A DNA stretch of 29,935 bases from assembly GCA_016209345.1 (NCBI GenBank), contig JACQWH010000025.1, forward strand, positions 1-29,935. The letters run 5' to 3'. The translations under genes and the position numbers were made by a program. This document shows, piece by piece, positions 1-7,423 of this stretch (position 1 is the stretch's first letter; each line of letters opens with the position of its first letter). The notes beneath the pieces were generated by a model that was not told where the DNA came from, ran no database searches, and was given only the letters and a program-made list of their open reading frames with translations. The stretch comes from Candidatus Uhrbacteria bacterium. Its GTDB lineage: Bacteria > Patescibacteriota > Patescibacteriia > JACQRZ01.

Positions 1-1
1 C

Positions 2-1612
2 GCGGCAGTCAAGCGCGGCGTCGACAAACTCGCCGACGCGGTCAAAGTCACCCTTGGTCCCAAGGGGCGCAATGTCGTGTTTGACAAGGGGTATGGTTCG
101 CCAACGATTACCAATGACGGTGTGACGATCGCAAAAGAAATTTCGCTCGAGGATAAGTTCGAAAATATCGGCGCGGAACTCGTGAAGGAAGTCGCGACCA
201 AGACCAACGATGTTGCCGGAGATGGCACGACCACCGCAACGCTCCTTGCGCAGATTATGATTGCGGAAGGATTTAAGAATGTCGCGGCAGGGGCAAACCC
301 GATGCTTATTCGCCACGGAATTGAAAAGGGCGTTGCGGCAATTGTTGAGGAGCTCAAAAAAATCTCAAAGCCCGTTGCGGGACACGAGGAAATCGCGCAG
401 GTCGCGGCAATTTCCGCAAACGATGAAGAAATCGGCAAGATTATCGCAGAAGCCATGAAGGCGGTCGGCAGTGACGGTGTTATTACCGTTGAAGAATCGC
501 AGAGCTTTGGCGTGGAAAAAGAAGTCGTTGAAGGCATGCAGTTTGACAAAGGGTATGTCTCTCCCTACATGATCACGAATGCGGATCGCATGGAGGCGGA
601 ATATCAGGATGCGTATATCCTTATCACCGATAAAAAGATTTCATCGATTCATGATGTTCTGCCGGTCCTTGAAAAGGTGGCGGCAAGCGGCAAAAAAGAA
701 CTCGTGATTATTTCTGAAGATGTCGAAGGTGAAGCGCTCGCGACATTTGTCGTGAACAAACTGCGCGGAACCTTCCATGTGCTTGCGATTAAGGCCCCCG
801 GTTTTGGCGATCGGAGAAAAGAGATGCTCGCCGATATCGCCACGCTGACGGGCGGCAAGGTTATTTCAGAAGAGGTTGGCCTCAAGCTTGAAAATGCGGT
901 ACTGGAATCATTGGGCCGCGCGCGTAAGGTTGTTGCGACAAAAGAGCACACCACGATTATTGAAGGTAAAGGTGATGAGAAAGCATTGAAGGATCGCATC
1001 GCGCAAATCAGAAAGCAAATTGAGCAGACAGAGTCGGATTATGACAAAGAAAAATTGCAGGAGCGCCTTGCAAAATTGGCAGGCGGCGTTGCGGTGCTGA
1101 AAGTCGGCGCGGCAACCGAGACCGAGATGAAAGAGAAAAAGTATCGCATCGAAGACGCGCTTGCCGCAACAAAAGCGGCGGTTGAAGAAGGCATTGTTCC
1201 CGGCGGCGGCGTTGCGTTTCTTCGCGCGCTGTCAGGTCTGCAGAGCGTGCAGACCGACAGCTCGGAGGAAAAGGTTGCGATTGCATTACTGAGACGCGCG
1301 CTTGAGGAGCCGCTTCGCCAGATTGCAACCAATGCAGGAAAAGACGGCAGTATCGTTGTCGAAGAGGTGAAGAAGCGCAGCGGCGCGGAAGGATACAACG
1401 CCGTCAAGGACTCCTACGAGGATCTCGTGGTTGCCGGCATCATCGATCCAACCAAAGTGACTCGCTCAGCGCTCCAGAATGCGGCATCAATTTCGTCGAT
1501 GCTGTTGACCACCGAAGTCGTTATCACCGACATTCCGGAAAAGAAAGAAGACGGTCATGGCGCCGCCGGTATGGGTGGCGGTATGCCGGGTATGGGCGGA
1601 TATGATTACTAA
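2..1612 (+). CDS. groEL: 60 kDa chaperonin GroEL (5' end cut by window edge)
   Basis: GroEL is the large ATP-driven chaperonin subunit; it forms a double ring and folds proteins with GroES in the cytoplasm. The frame is open from base 2, so the gene enters from the left. The first visible residues (AAVKRGVDKLADAVKVTLGP) match the usual N-terminal region, so only about 10-20 residues are missing; the GTG at 77 is internal. Visible ATPase features are the ITNDG segment, the GDGTTT nucleotide-binding motif (near base 220) and RIEDALAATKAA, which carries the Asp equivalent to E. coli Asp398. The C-terminus is a Gly/Met-rich tail ending GGMPGMGGYDY, typical of group I chaperonins. The gene ends at a TAA followed by a heptamer tract and a strong terminator. 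No groES is visible; it may lie upstream. Confidence 0.98.
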   Translation, partial: AAVKRGVDKLADAVKVTLGPKGRNVVFDKGYGSPTITNDGVTIAKEISLEDKFENIGAELVKEVATKTNDVAGDGTTTATLLAQIMIAEGFKNVAAGANPMLIRHGIEKGVAAIVEELKKISKPVAGHEEIAQVAAISANDEEIGKIIAEAMKAVGSDGVITVEESQSFGVEKEVVEGMQFDKGYVSPYMITNADRMEAEYQDAYILITDKKISSIHDVLPVLEKVAASGKKELVIISEDVEGEALATFVVNKLRGTFHVLAIKAPGFGDRRKEMLADIATLTGGKVISEEVGLKLENAVLESLGRARKVVATKEHTTIIEGKGDEKALKDRIAQIRKQIEQTESDYDKEKLQERLAKLAGGVAVLKVGAATETEMKEKKYRIEDALAATKAAVEEGIVPGGGVAFLRALSGLQSVQTDSSEEKVAIALLRRALEEPLRQIATNAGKDGSIVVEEVKKRSGAEGYNAVKDSYEDLVVAGIIDPTKVTRSALQNAASISSMLLTTEVVITDIPEKKEDGHGAAGMGGGMPGMGGYDY

Positions 1613-1615
1613 AAC

Positions 1616-1650
1616 TAGGTTATAGGGGTTAGCTTATAGCTTATAGTCGA
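1616..1650. repeat. Heptamer tract, five TAGNNNN units
   Basis: Starting four bases after the groEL stop, TAG recurs exactly every 7 nt five times (1616, 1623, 1630, 1637, 1644), with units such as TAGCTTA twice. It is the shortest member of a family of period-7 tracts found between genes across this window. It lies between the stop codon and the terminator hairpin, so it would be the 3' untranslated region of the groEL mRNA. Confidence 0.7.
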
Positions 1651-1657
1651 CAAAAGG

Positions 1658-1693
1658 AAAAGAGCTTCGCCGATACGGCGGAGCTCTTTTTTT
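1658..1693 (+). terminator. Rho-independent terminator of groEL
   Basis: The 15-nt arm at 1658-1672 (AAAAGAGCTTCGCCG) pairs with 1676-1690 with one G-T wobble across a 3-nt loop, and the stem runs into a T stretch ending at 1693. The A-tract, GC-rich stem and T-tract are those of an intrinsic terminator. Confidence 0.92.
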
Positions 1694-1720
1694 GACAGTC
1701 GTATCGTTGAGCGATAGTAT
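1692..1720 (+). promoter_or_regulatory. Sigma-70-type promoter with start codon 9 nt past the -10
   Basis: A perfect -35 TTGACA (1692-1697) is followed after 17 bp by TAGTAT (1715-1720). The ATG of the 1403-aa gene is at 1730, so transcription would begin at or within about three bases of the start codon, giving a leaderless or nearly leaderless mRNA. The -35 overlaps the T-tract of the groEL terminator, so the two units abut. Confidence 0.8.
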
Positions 1721-1729
1721 AAAGATACT

Positions 1730-4700
1730 ATGACAGAACATCCACACAAAGGTGGCGCGCATGACGCGACGTCGCCAACAATTTCAAGCGAGGAAGCAGG
1801 GCCGCAGGCACTCTCTGATTTTGAACTATCGCTTTCTCCTGAAGAGCATGAGATGTTTTTTGAATATAAAGAGATTTTTGATCTTTTGCAATGTGTGGTG
1901 GAGCACACGGTGTCGCATGCGATTAATTATGAAAAAGAGATTATTGCGATTGCTGAGATTTTTCATCGACTCAATATCCCCATCGTTGGAATCATGAAAG
2001 AATTTCGAGAAAAGCACACCGCGGATGGTCTTGCGAATATCTATCGTTTGGAGAGAATTACTGGCGATGATTCAAGCGCAACCATTACAGAGCTTGAAAA
2101 GAAGTGTCGTGATATTCTGGGTCAGGCGAGATATTTTCCTACATCATGGGGAAGCTCTGAATATGAAGGCGTTGAACTGGTTGCTGCCGTTATCGATTGG
2201 AAAATAAAGAGTAGAGATTTTTTCGGCGCGCAAGAGCTTGTGCTTCGGATTCCTCGTCCGGGTCAGAATATTGATTTAATCTCCCGGGCATTTACGAATA
2301 GCGATTATTTTTTTGAAGGATATTATGCATGTGCGCGGGCGCTCATTACCGCGGGGCATAACCCGCTTCAAGGCATTGAATCTTGTGATGCGCAGCAAGT
2401 GAGGACCATGCTCACGGCTACCGTTCAGGGATATCTTGATCGGGGGGATTGGGAAAAGGCAAAGAATGTTTGCGACATACAAAAGAAATGGTGCGCAGAT
2501 CTTCGTGAAAGCGCGCAAAGCCCGACGCTGCAATACGACGGCATTACTCGAATATGGGAAACGAGAGAATTGCATGATGCCCAAGAAGATGCCTCAAAAT
2601 TTTTTTATGAGCAACGCGCTTTTTTACATTCGATTCATGCAGTGGCTCTCAAGAAGCACGAAAAAGGAATTGACTGTAGCGACGAGGTGCGGCAGTCAAC
2701 GGAAACTCTTAGAGATATTGAAGGTCAAGTGAGAGATGAAAATCCTGAAGGACGGGCAACGCTCGCATACTCGGTCCAAGAAGCACTATTGACGTATGCA
2801 CGACTTGGCTTTGTGTCCGAGGCGCAAGCGGCAATTCCAATCATGCATGAATATAGTCAGTGGTTTTGCGCGGAAAACATACCACCCTTCGCTCTCGTAT
2901 ACGCGGCGCTGGGGGATGTCAATGAGGCAAAGGTGTATGTACACCAATCGAATCCGCGAGCCATTCGCATCGTTGCGGAACAAGCGTTTCAGTGCGGTCA
3001 AGATGCGGCCGGCAATTATTTTGCAGCACTGCTTGCGAATATGTGCACACGAGAACGAAACAGAAAGGCAGAATATAATTCATACCCGGTTAAAGTTTTG
3101 AAGGAATATAGCCGGCTCAGGATGTTTATGAGTAAGCGTAAAGGTAAAAGGCATACCCTTTCTGTCGCCGATTACGAATACATGGTCGAAAATAATATAA
3201 ACGATGAAACCAGTGACGACAAGGCAGAGGATGTCGCGCTTGAACACATAAGCGCCGCACTCGCAGATATCGATTCGTGGCATCCATCATTGTCAGTCGA
3301 TCAAAAAAAGAAGGTGCGTAGCGGGGCGGTTGCGGCATTGCAAAAAAGTCAGAAGGATGACGTGGTGGTTCCTTCTCTTACGAAGCTACGTCGGTCTTTC
3401 GAAGAAAAGGCGGATCTTTGGCGGTTTGTGCGCTTTACCGGAGTCACGCTTGAACCCGCGCTTGTACAAGCCGCGTATGGGAAAATACTTGAAGCACGAC
3501 AGCACATAGTTGATATTGAGGCGATGCTAAAGGAAATCAAAGATATACAGGATGCAACACATATTCTTTTTGACGGAAAACAATACGTGCCGGCGCTTGA
3601 GAAGTCATATCGATCATTGCTCGAATATATTGTGAAGGGCGATGCCTGGCAGGGTTCGGCGCATTTTCTCGATTGCGTAAAATCACTTACTGATTTTACC
3701 GGCATCTCGCCGTCCCCGACGCTTGTCTCGGAATTTTTTGGGCAAATTCTTTTCGGACAGCATGGCGGCGCAACGCTCTGGGCGCTCCTCGACCATTTTA
3801 AGAATACGCCTCTTGTGTGGAATGAGATCGACCCAGAGGCAGACAGTGAGATCTACGAATCAACACGCAAGATGTCGAGCAACGACCTTCAGAAAAAGAT
3901 GTGGAGCATTCTCGCCCGTGCCCGCAGGTGTATTCCTCGACAATTTGACAACAAAGGATGGTCTGGTGATTTTGACCGTTCGCACTATTCAAGCATGCCC
4001 CCCTATATCTATGGCGTGTGGGTCGATATGGTTGGCGGCCCAATCTTTGGCGATTGGTTCCTGAGAGCCGTTAACGATGCGTATACGAAGATCGGGGTCG
4101 ATATCGGAAAAAAGAAGCCGGGATCACGCGCAGTTCTCGATCGCCTTACCTATGGTATTATTGAAAGCCAGCATCTTGACCTTGACATGGGGAGATTTCT
4201 TGGTGATCTCAATACGTTTGTTGACCGGGGCATAGTACCCAAAGAACTTTCTGATTTGGTGTATTCATACGCGCTTGTTTCTCAACTTTATGTCTCGATG
4301 AATCTTGAAGGGCTTTCTCCGGCCGGTGAGATTCGGGAAGGGCGTAATCAGAAAAAAGAATTTACGGGAAGCGTGTCTGAGTATATCGGTCAGCTCGAGC
4401 GTCAGGCAGGCCAGTTGTTCGGTGAGTTCATGGGTATAGAGGGGCAGTCATACGAGCAGGTCATACAACTCAAGGAGAAGTGGGGATCGTTTGATGTATT
4501 ATTTACTCTGGCGAGTAAATACGCGAAAGGGTATGAAGTGGGTTTGCCATTATTCCGCGCAATGCTTTCAGCAGAACTTGAAAATCGTTGGCATGCCTAT
4601 CGGTACGACGAGACAGACCCTGTTGTCGCACGACAGGTTGAGGGGTGCACTCCCGAGGAGAAGAATGGATGGATAGAGAATAGCCCGGCACAAAAGTTGT

Positions 4701-5941
4701 CCGATGTTGCTCTTGAGGCAATCAATACACATGATATTGCTAAGGGAATTCGTGGCCAACTTAGCACAGCATCATGGGGCCATCACATCTATCCGCTCGA
4801 GCACGAAGGGATTGAGGGGCACCTATTTGAAAAAACAATTCATCACCTTTTGCTCACTGACGCTCTTCAAGCACATAACGTACCGGTAATGAAGATCGCG
4901 GTAAGGTCGCTGATCTATGAAAGAAAAACGCTCCCGAGTATTCTTGGGAAACTTTGTGTTGTATTGGGGGTGCGCGACAAAGGATTCGATGCTGAGTTCT
5001 CTGCCGCGCTCGAACATGAAATCACCGCGTTGTCCGCAGTGGATCCAAAAGCACTGACACGAGCCCAGAAAACACTGCTTGGGCACTTGAATGTCGCGCG
5101 TGATTGGCTCACTGCTTCTCACATACTGAAAACTGTGGATTTTGATACGCTCGGTATTTCAGACGCATCATCAATAGATGACCTCGACGAGATCTATAAG
5201 GCGCTCGAAACAACGGAACTATTACTCCGTCTCAGAATGATTTCCGCCAAAGATATTGAAAGCGGAGAGCTCCCTCCTTTTGTCCTTGACGCAGGAAGAC
5301 CCGATCCGCTTTCTTCCTCGATTGAAAAGCTCATCAAGATATTCGACGGTCGGAAGTCGCCATTTGTGCAGGATCTGAAGAATATACAAGTATTGCTCTC
5401 GCAGCGTTTTGCTGTCGGCTCTGTCGAACATCTTGCCTTGACCATACGCGAGTCGGATGATTTGAAAGAATCGTTAGAGTCAGGCAAATTTCCGACCGGC
5501 GCGTCGTCGTGTCAAAACTATGAAAGCGAAGCGCACTACACCAAGTGCCTTCTGGCGCGCGCTGGCGACCTCGATAAAAAGAACATTATTATTCAAAAGG
5601 AAGACGGAACGATTGTTGTTGAAAACGAACTCAAGCTTGTGTATGTCGACGACAAAATTCCCGCGATATTTATTGAGCCGACAAACTATTCCAGTATTAG
5701 AGAACGCTACGACGTCACGCATGATGTCGAGCGGTACGCGAAAGCAAAGGCGCGGCGCATGAGTTCCAGGATTAAAGTGCTTCGCGGTACCGATGAAGTC
5801 GGGGCGGGAGCGATACTCGTGACCGTCCGTCCTTCACGCAATCACTTTCAGTTCGAGGACGGAAAACATGGCGGTCCGGGGCATGGCGGACTTGGCATCA
5901 AAGAGGGGGAATATACCATGTGGGCAGTCGAGGTTGCTTAG
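1730..5941 (+). CDS. 1403-aa hypothetical protein, mostly helical, TPR/PPR-like N-terminal half
   Basis: I do not recognise this family. No signal peptide or membrane segment is visible, so a cytoplasmic protein is likely. Much of it reads as amphipathic helices; segments near residues 234-250 (GYLDRGDWEKAKNVCD), 356-371 (YARLGFVSEAQAAIP) and 391-404 (YAALGDVNEAKVYV) have the small/large residue pattern of TPR or pentatricopeptide-like hairpins. The last ~150 residues differ: a Cys-containing segment (SCQNYESEAHYTKCLL, about 1260-1275), then beta-rich sequence (ENELKLVYVDDKIPAIFIEP) and a Gly/His-rich turn just before the end. Helical-repeat scaffold is an inference; no catalytic motif is evident. 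ATG 1730 is preferred because an excellent promoter ends 9 bp upstream. It is transcribed alone, with no clear terminator after it. Confidence 0.88.
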   Translation: MTEHPHKGGAHDATSPTISSEEAGPQALSDFELSLSPEEHEMFFEYKEIFDLLQCVVEHTVSHAINYEKEIIAIAEIFHRLNIPIVGIMKEFREKHTADGLANIYRLERITGDDSSATITELEKKCRDILGQARYFPTSWGSSEYEGVELVAAVIDWKIKSRDFFGAQELVLRIPRPGQNIDLISRAFTNSDYFFEGYYACARALITAGHNPLQGIESCDAQQVRTMLTATVQGYLDRGDWEKAKNVCDIQKKWCADLRESAQSPTLQYDGITRIWETRELHDAQEDASKFFYEQRAFLHSIHAVALKKHEKGIDCSDEVRQSTETLRDIEGQVRDENPEGRATLAYSVQEALLTYARLGFVSEAQAAIPIMHEYSQWFCAENIPPFALVYAALGDVNEAKVYVHQSNPRAIRIVAEQAFQCGQDAAGNYFAALLANMCTRERNRKAEYNSYPVKVLKEYSRLRMFMSKRKGKRHTLSVADYEYMVENNINDETSDDKAEDVALEHISAALADIDSWHPSLSVDQKKKVRSGAVAALQKSQKDDVVVPSLTKLRRSFEEKADLWRFVRFTGVTLEPALVQAAYGKILEARQHIVDIEAMLKEIKDIQDATHILFDGKQYVPALEKSYRSLLEYIVKGDAWQGSAHFLDCVKSLTDFTGISPSPTLVSEFFGQILFGQHGGATLWALLDHFKNTPLVWNEIDPEADSEIYESTRKMSSNDLQKKMWSILARARRCIPRQFDNKGWSGDFDRSHYSSMPPYIYGVWVDMVGGPIFGDWFLRAVNDAYTKIGVDIGKKKPGSRAVLDRLTYGIIESQHLDLDMGRFLGDLNTFVDRGIVPKELSDLVYSYALVSQLYVSMNLEGLSPAGEIREGRNQKKEFTGSVSEYIGQLERQAGQLFGEFMGIEGQSYEQVIQLKEKWGSFDVLFTLASKYAKGYEVGLPLFRAMLSAELENRWHAYRYDETDPVVARQVEGCTPEEKNGWIENSPAQKLSDVALEAINTHDIAKGIRGQLSTASWGHHIYPLEHEGIEGHLFEKTIHHLLLTDALQAHNVPVMKIAVRSLIYERKTLPSILGKLCVVLGVRDKGFDAEFSAALEHEITALSAVDPKALTRAQKTLLGHLNVARDWLTASHILKTVDFDTLGISDASSIDDLDEIYKALETTELLLRLRMISAKDIESGELPPFVLDAGRPDPLSSSIEKLIKIFDGRKSPFVQDLKNIQVLLSQRFAVGSVEHLALTIRESDDLKESLESGKFPTGASSCQNYESEAHYTKCLLARAGDLDKKNIIIQKEDGTIVVENELKLVYVDDKIPAIFIEPTNYSSIRERYDVTHDVERYAKAKARRMSSRIKVLRGTDEVGAGAILVTVRPSRNHFQFEDGKHGGPGHGGLGIKEGEYTMWAVEVA

Positions 5942-6008
5942 CGTCAATCTTGCGTAAAGAAACAGAAATCCGCAGTATCGGGTTCAATACACATGGTAGC
6001 TTGACAGG

Positions 6009-6040
6009 GTGTGACACTTTTGTCACACTTGTTATATACT
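6009..6040 (+). promoter_or_regulatory. Probable autoregulated promoter/operator of the RelBE-type module
   Basis: Perfect inverted arms GTGTGACA (6009-6016) and TGTCACAC (6021-6028) are separated by CTTT. The left arm contains a -35-like GTGACA (6011-6016), 18 bp before TATACT (6035-6040). A dyad lying over the -35/spacer is where ribbon-helix-helix antitoxins often bind to repress their own operon. The -10 lies inside the left arm of the repeat element at 6032-6205, so the leader would carry that foldable element. Confidence 0.55.
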
Positions 6041-6205
6041 TTGAATTACGAAACTGTCATCCCCGACCCCGTATCAAGTACGGGGCAGGCCCTCACGATG
6101 CGGGATCCAGCCCAGGCAAAGAGTACTTATTTCATCTGGATCCCGGCCTACGCCGGGATGACAAAAGGAAGGCATTTCGACAGTTTCGTAATTCAAAGTA
6201 TATAA
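6032..6205. repeat. 174-bp composite inverted-repeat element with perfect 27-bp ends
   Basis: The 27-bp arms at 6032-6058 (starting TTATATACTTTGAATTACG) and 6179-6205 are exact reverse complements. Between them are two hairpin units in head-to-head orientation: 6055-6110 (TGTCATCCC to GGGATCCAG, with an inner CCCCGTA/TACGGGG hairpin) and 6136-6163 (CTGGATCCCGG to GGGATGACA). The second is the 28-nt unit also seen at 9478, 11185 and 13568. There is no transposase and I see no clear target duplication. The element would fold as a large cruciform or stem-loop in the RelBE-type leader. Confidence 0.75.
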
Positions 6206-6222
6206 GTATTTTCTAAAATTTT

Positions 6223-6456
6223 ATGGCAACAGAAAAAAAGCGCATCAATGTATCGCTTTCAAAACCGACGTATAAGGCGCTCTCCTATTTGGCGCGTCGG
6301 GATGACGTTCCCTTTGCGACAAAGGCATCTTTTCTTATCGAGGAGGCGTTAGAACTTGAAGAGGATATTGCATTTGAGCACCTTGCTTCACAGCGGAAAA
6401 AGGGGAAAATAGCCGATCTTACACATGAGGAAGTATGGAGCAAATATGGGTTATAG
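6223..6456 (+). CDS. RHH-type antitoxin of a RelB/RelE-like module
   Basis: This 77-aa protein begins with the pattern of a ribbon-helix-helix DNA-binding domain: a short strand (KRINVSLSKPTYKAL), then helices (SYLARRDDVPFATKASFLIEEALELEED). The charged tail ending LTHEEVWSKYGL would be the toxin-binding segment, as in RelB/DUF6290-like antitoxins. It should bind the toxin and, with it, the operator dyad at 6009-6028. Its 3' end overlaps the toxin start, the usual antitoxin-first order. No Shine-Dalgarno is seen before ATG 6223. The family call rests on pattern and context. Confidence 0.75.
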   Translation: MATEKKRINVSLSKPTYKALSYLARRDDVPFATKASFLIEEALELEEDIAFEHLASQRKKGKIADLTHEEVWSKYGL

Positions 6457-6728
6457 GATTTCATACTATCAAGAGGTTATTGATGATGATCTGCCTACAC
6501 CGCCCGACACCGTAAAACAAAGAGTAAAAAGAGCAATTGATGAGCGGCTTTTAACGCATCCCGATCTCTATGGTAAGCCATTGCGTAAAGGGCTGTCAGG
6601 ATTTCGTAAACTTCGACTTGGAGATTGGCGCATTATTTATGAAAATTGAAGGCGATGGAGTGACCATTCTCATCATAGCCCATCGTTCAAAAGTGTATAA
6701 AGCTGTTCTTCAGCGCATTTCGTCATAG
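6446..6728 (+). pseudogene. RelE/ParE-superfamily toxin with a +1 frameshift
   Basis: The start at 6446 (MGYRISYYQEVIDDDLPTPP) has GGAG at 6437-6440 and overlaps the antitoxin; an in-frame ATG at 6425 lacks one. The sequence through KPLRKGLSGFRKLRLGDWRIIY is classic RelE/ParE core, then the frame hits TGA at 6647-6649. In the next frame, from 6642, the expected C-terminus continues at once (KIEGDGVTILIIAHRSKVYK, then AVLQRISS) to TAG at 6726. One extra base in GAAAATT at 6641-6647 therefore splits the gene. The lost part includes the final strand and a His-Arg segment that often contributes to RelE activity, so the short product is probably inactive. Sequencing error, true decay and frameshifting at the A-run are all possible. 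Confidence 0.75.
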
Positions 6729-6793
6729 TGGAATATTTTCAAAGAACGGGCGGTAGACGTCTTCCTCGGGGGGGTCGGGTTTGACCGCTGCCT
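6723..6793 (-). pseudogene. Relic of the 3' end of a CofE-like gene
   Basis: Read on the minus strand this encodes PDPPEEDVYRPFFENIPL followed by a stop. It matches the C-terminus of the intact CofE-like protein downstream (PPEDDLYRPFFENLHN). A 19-nt stretch, TCAAAGAACGGGCGGTAGA, is identical at 6739-6757 and 7428-7446. An in-frame stop occurs about 29 codons upstream, so this is only a fragment. The MntA/HepT pair lies exactly between this relic and the intact gene, so the relic probably records an insertion or duplication. Confidence 0.7.
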
Positions 6794-6810
6794 GCTTTCT
6801 GTGGTATCAT
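6781..6810 (+). promoter_or_regulatory. Promoter of mntA-hepT, probably leaderless
   Basis: TTGACC (6781-6786), an 18-bp spacer and TATCAT (6805-6810) are followed by ATG at 6817, only 6 nt past the -10. Transcription should start at the A of the start codon. The -35 lies in the relic of the CofE-like gene. Confidence 0.6.
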
Positions 6811-6816
6811 AACATT

Positions 6817-7122
6817 ATGAGTAACGAAGAAATCACAAAAAAGATCATTCCCTTTATGATTCAGGCAGGGGCAACTCGTGCCGGACTTTTTGGTTCTTCC
6901 GCACGACAGCAGCTATCACCCGAAAGCGATGTTGATATTCTTGTAGATCTTCCAATGACAAAGACCCTTCTTGATTTTATCACTCTTAAGATGCATCTCG
7001 AAGAAATTCTCGGCCGTCCGGTTGACCTCGTTGAATATGGCGCGCTGAAGCCACGTATGAGGGAGCAGATTCTTAAAGAAGAAATACGCGTGTATGACCA
7101 AGGATCCAAAGGTTTATCTTGA
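6817..7122 (+). CDS. mntA: MntA-type nucleotidyltransferase antitoxin
   Basis: This 101-aa minimal nucleotidyltransferase has an exact GSX10DXD motif: Gly26-Ser27 (LFGSSAR), Asp38 and Asp40 (SDVDILVDL), and a likely third acidic residue, Asp70, in RPVDLVEY. In known MntA/HepT modules this enzyme transfers AMP from ATP to a tyrosine of the HEPN toxin and so blocks it. ATG 6817 is chosen over an upstream in-frame TTG at 6781 because the latter lies in the promoter. Its end overlaps hepT by 29 bp, implying coupled translation. All catalytic residues are present. Confidence 0.9.
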   Translation: MSNEEITKKIIPFMIQAGATRAGLFGSSARQQLSPESDVDILVDLPMTKTLLDFITLKMHLEEILGRPVDLVEYGALKPRMREQILKEEIRVYDQGSKGLS

Positions 7123-7423
7123 GGACATCCTTCAATGCATCGAGCAGATTGAAGATTATACGGATAATAGTACGTTTTCAGAGTTTGATGAGGATATCAA
7201 AACGCAAGATGCCTGCTTGCGCCGGATAGAAATTATTGGTGAAGCCGTTAAAAATCTTCCTCATGAATTTCGAACATTGCATCCTGATATTCCATGGAAG
7301 CAGTTTGCCGGTATGCGCGATGTGCTCATTCATGAATACGCGGGTATTATTCTCGAGCGCGTATGGAATACGATCAAAGATGATATTCCCATACTGAAAA
7401 AGTACGTTCAATCAATTATGTAA
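7094..7423 (+). CDS. hepT: HepT-type HEPN toxin (RNase-like)
   Basis: This 109-aa helical protein carries the HEPN motif RX4HXY as Arg75, His80 and Tyr82 (MRDVLIHEYAG). In this family Arg and His form the RNase active site, and the Tyr is the residue adenylylated by MntA. The upstream CLRRIEIIGEAVKNLP segment is also typical of HepT (DUF86). It overlaps mntA at the 5' end. At the 3' end it overlaps the convergent CofE-like gene by 12 bp, so its last codons double as the antisense of that gene's end. The motif is intact, so the toxin is probably functional. Confidence 0.9.
   Translation: MTKDPKVYLEDILQCIEQIEDYTDNSTFSEFDEDIKTQDACLRRIEIIGEAVKNLPHEFRTLHPDIPWKQFAGMRDVLIHEYAGIILERVWNTIKDDIPILKKYVQSIM

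Noticed and set aside
77..79. GTG at 77 as groEL start
   Set aside because: The frame continues upstream with clear GroEL sequence to the window edge.
649..1407. Several minus-strand open frames inside groEL
   Set aside because: They are shadows of a highly conserved gene caused by its codon bias.
5920..6216. 98-codon + strand frame over the intergenic repeats
   Set aside because: It begins inside the 1403-aa gene and encodes mostly translated repeat (LDPGLRRDDK); no start signal and no conserved domain.
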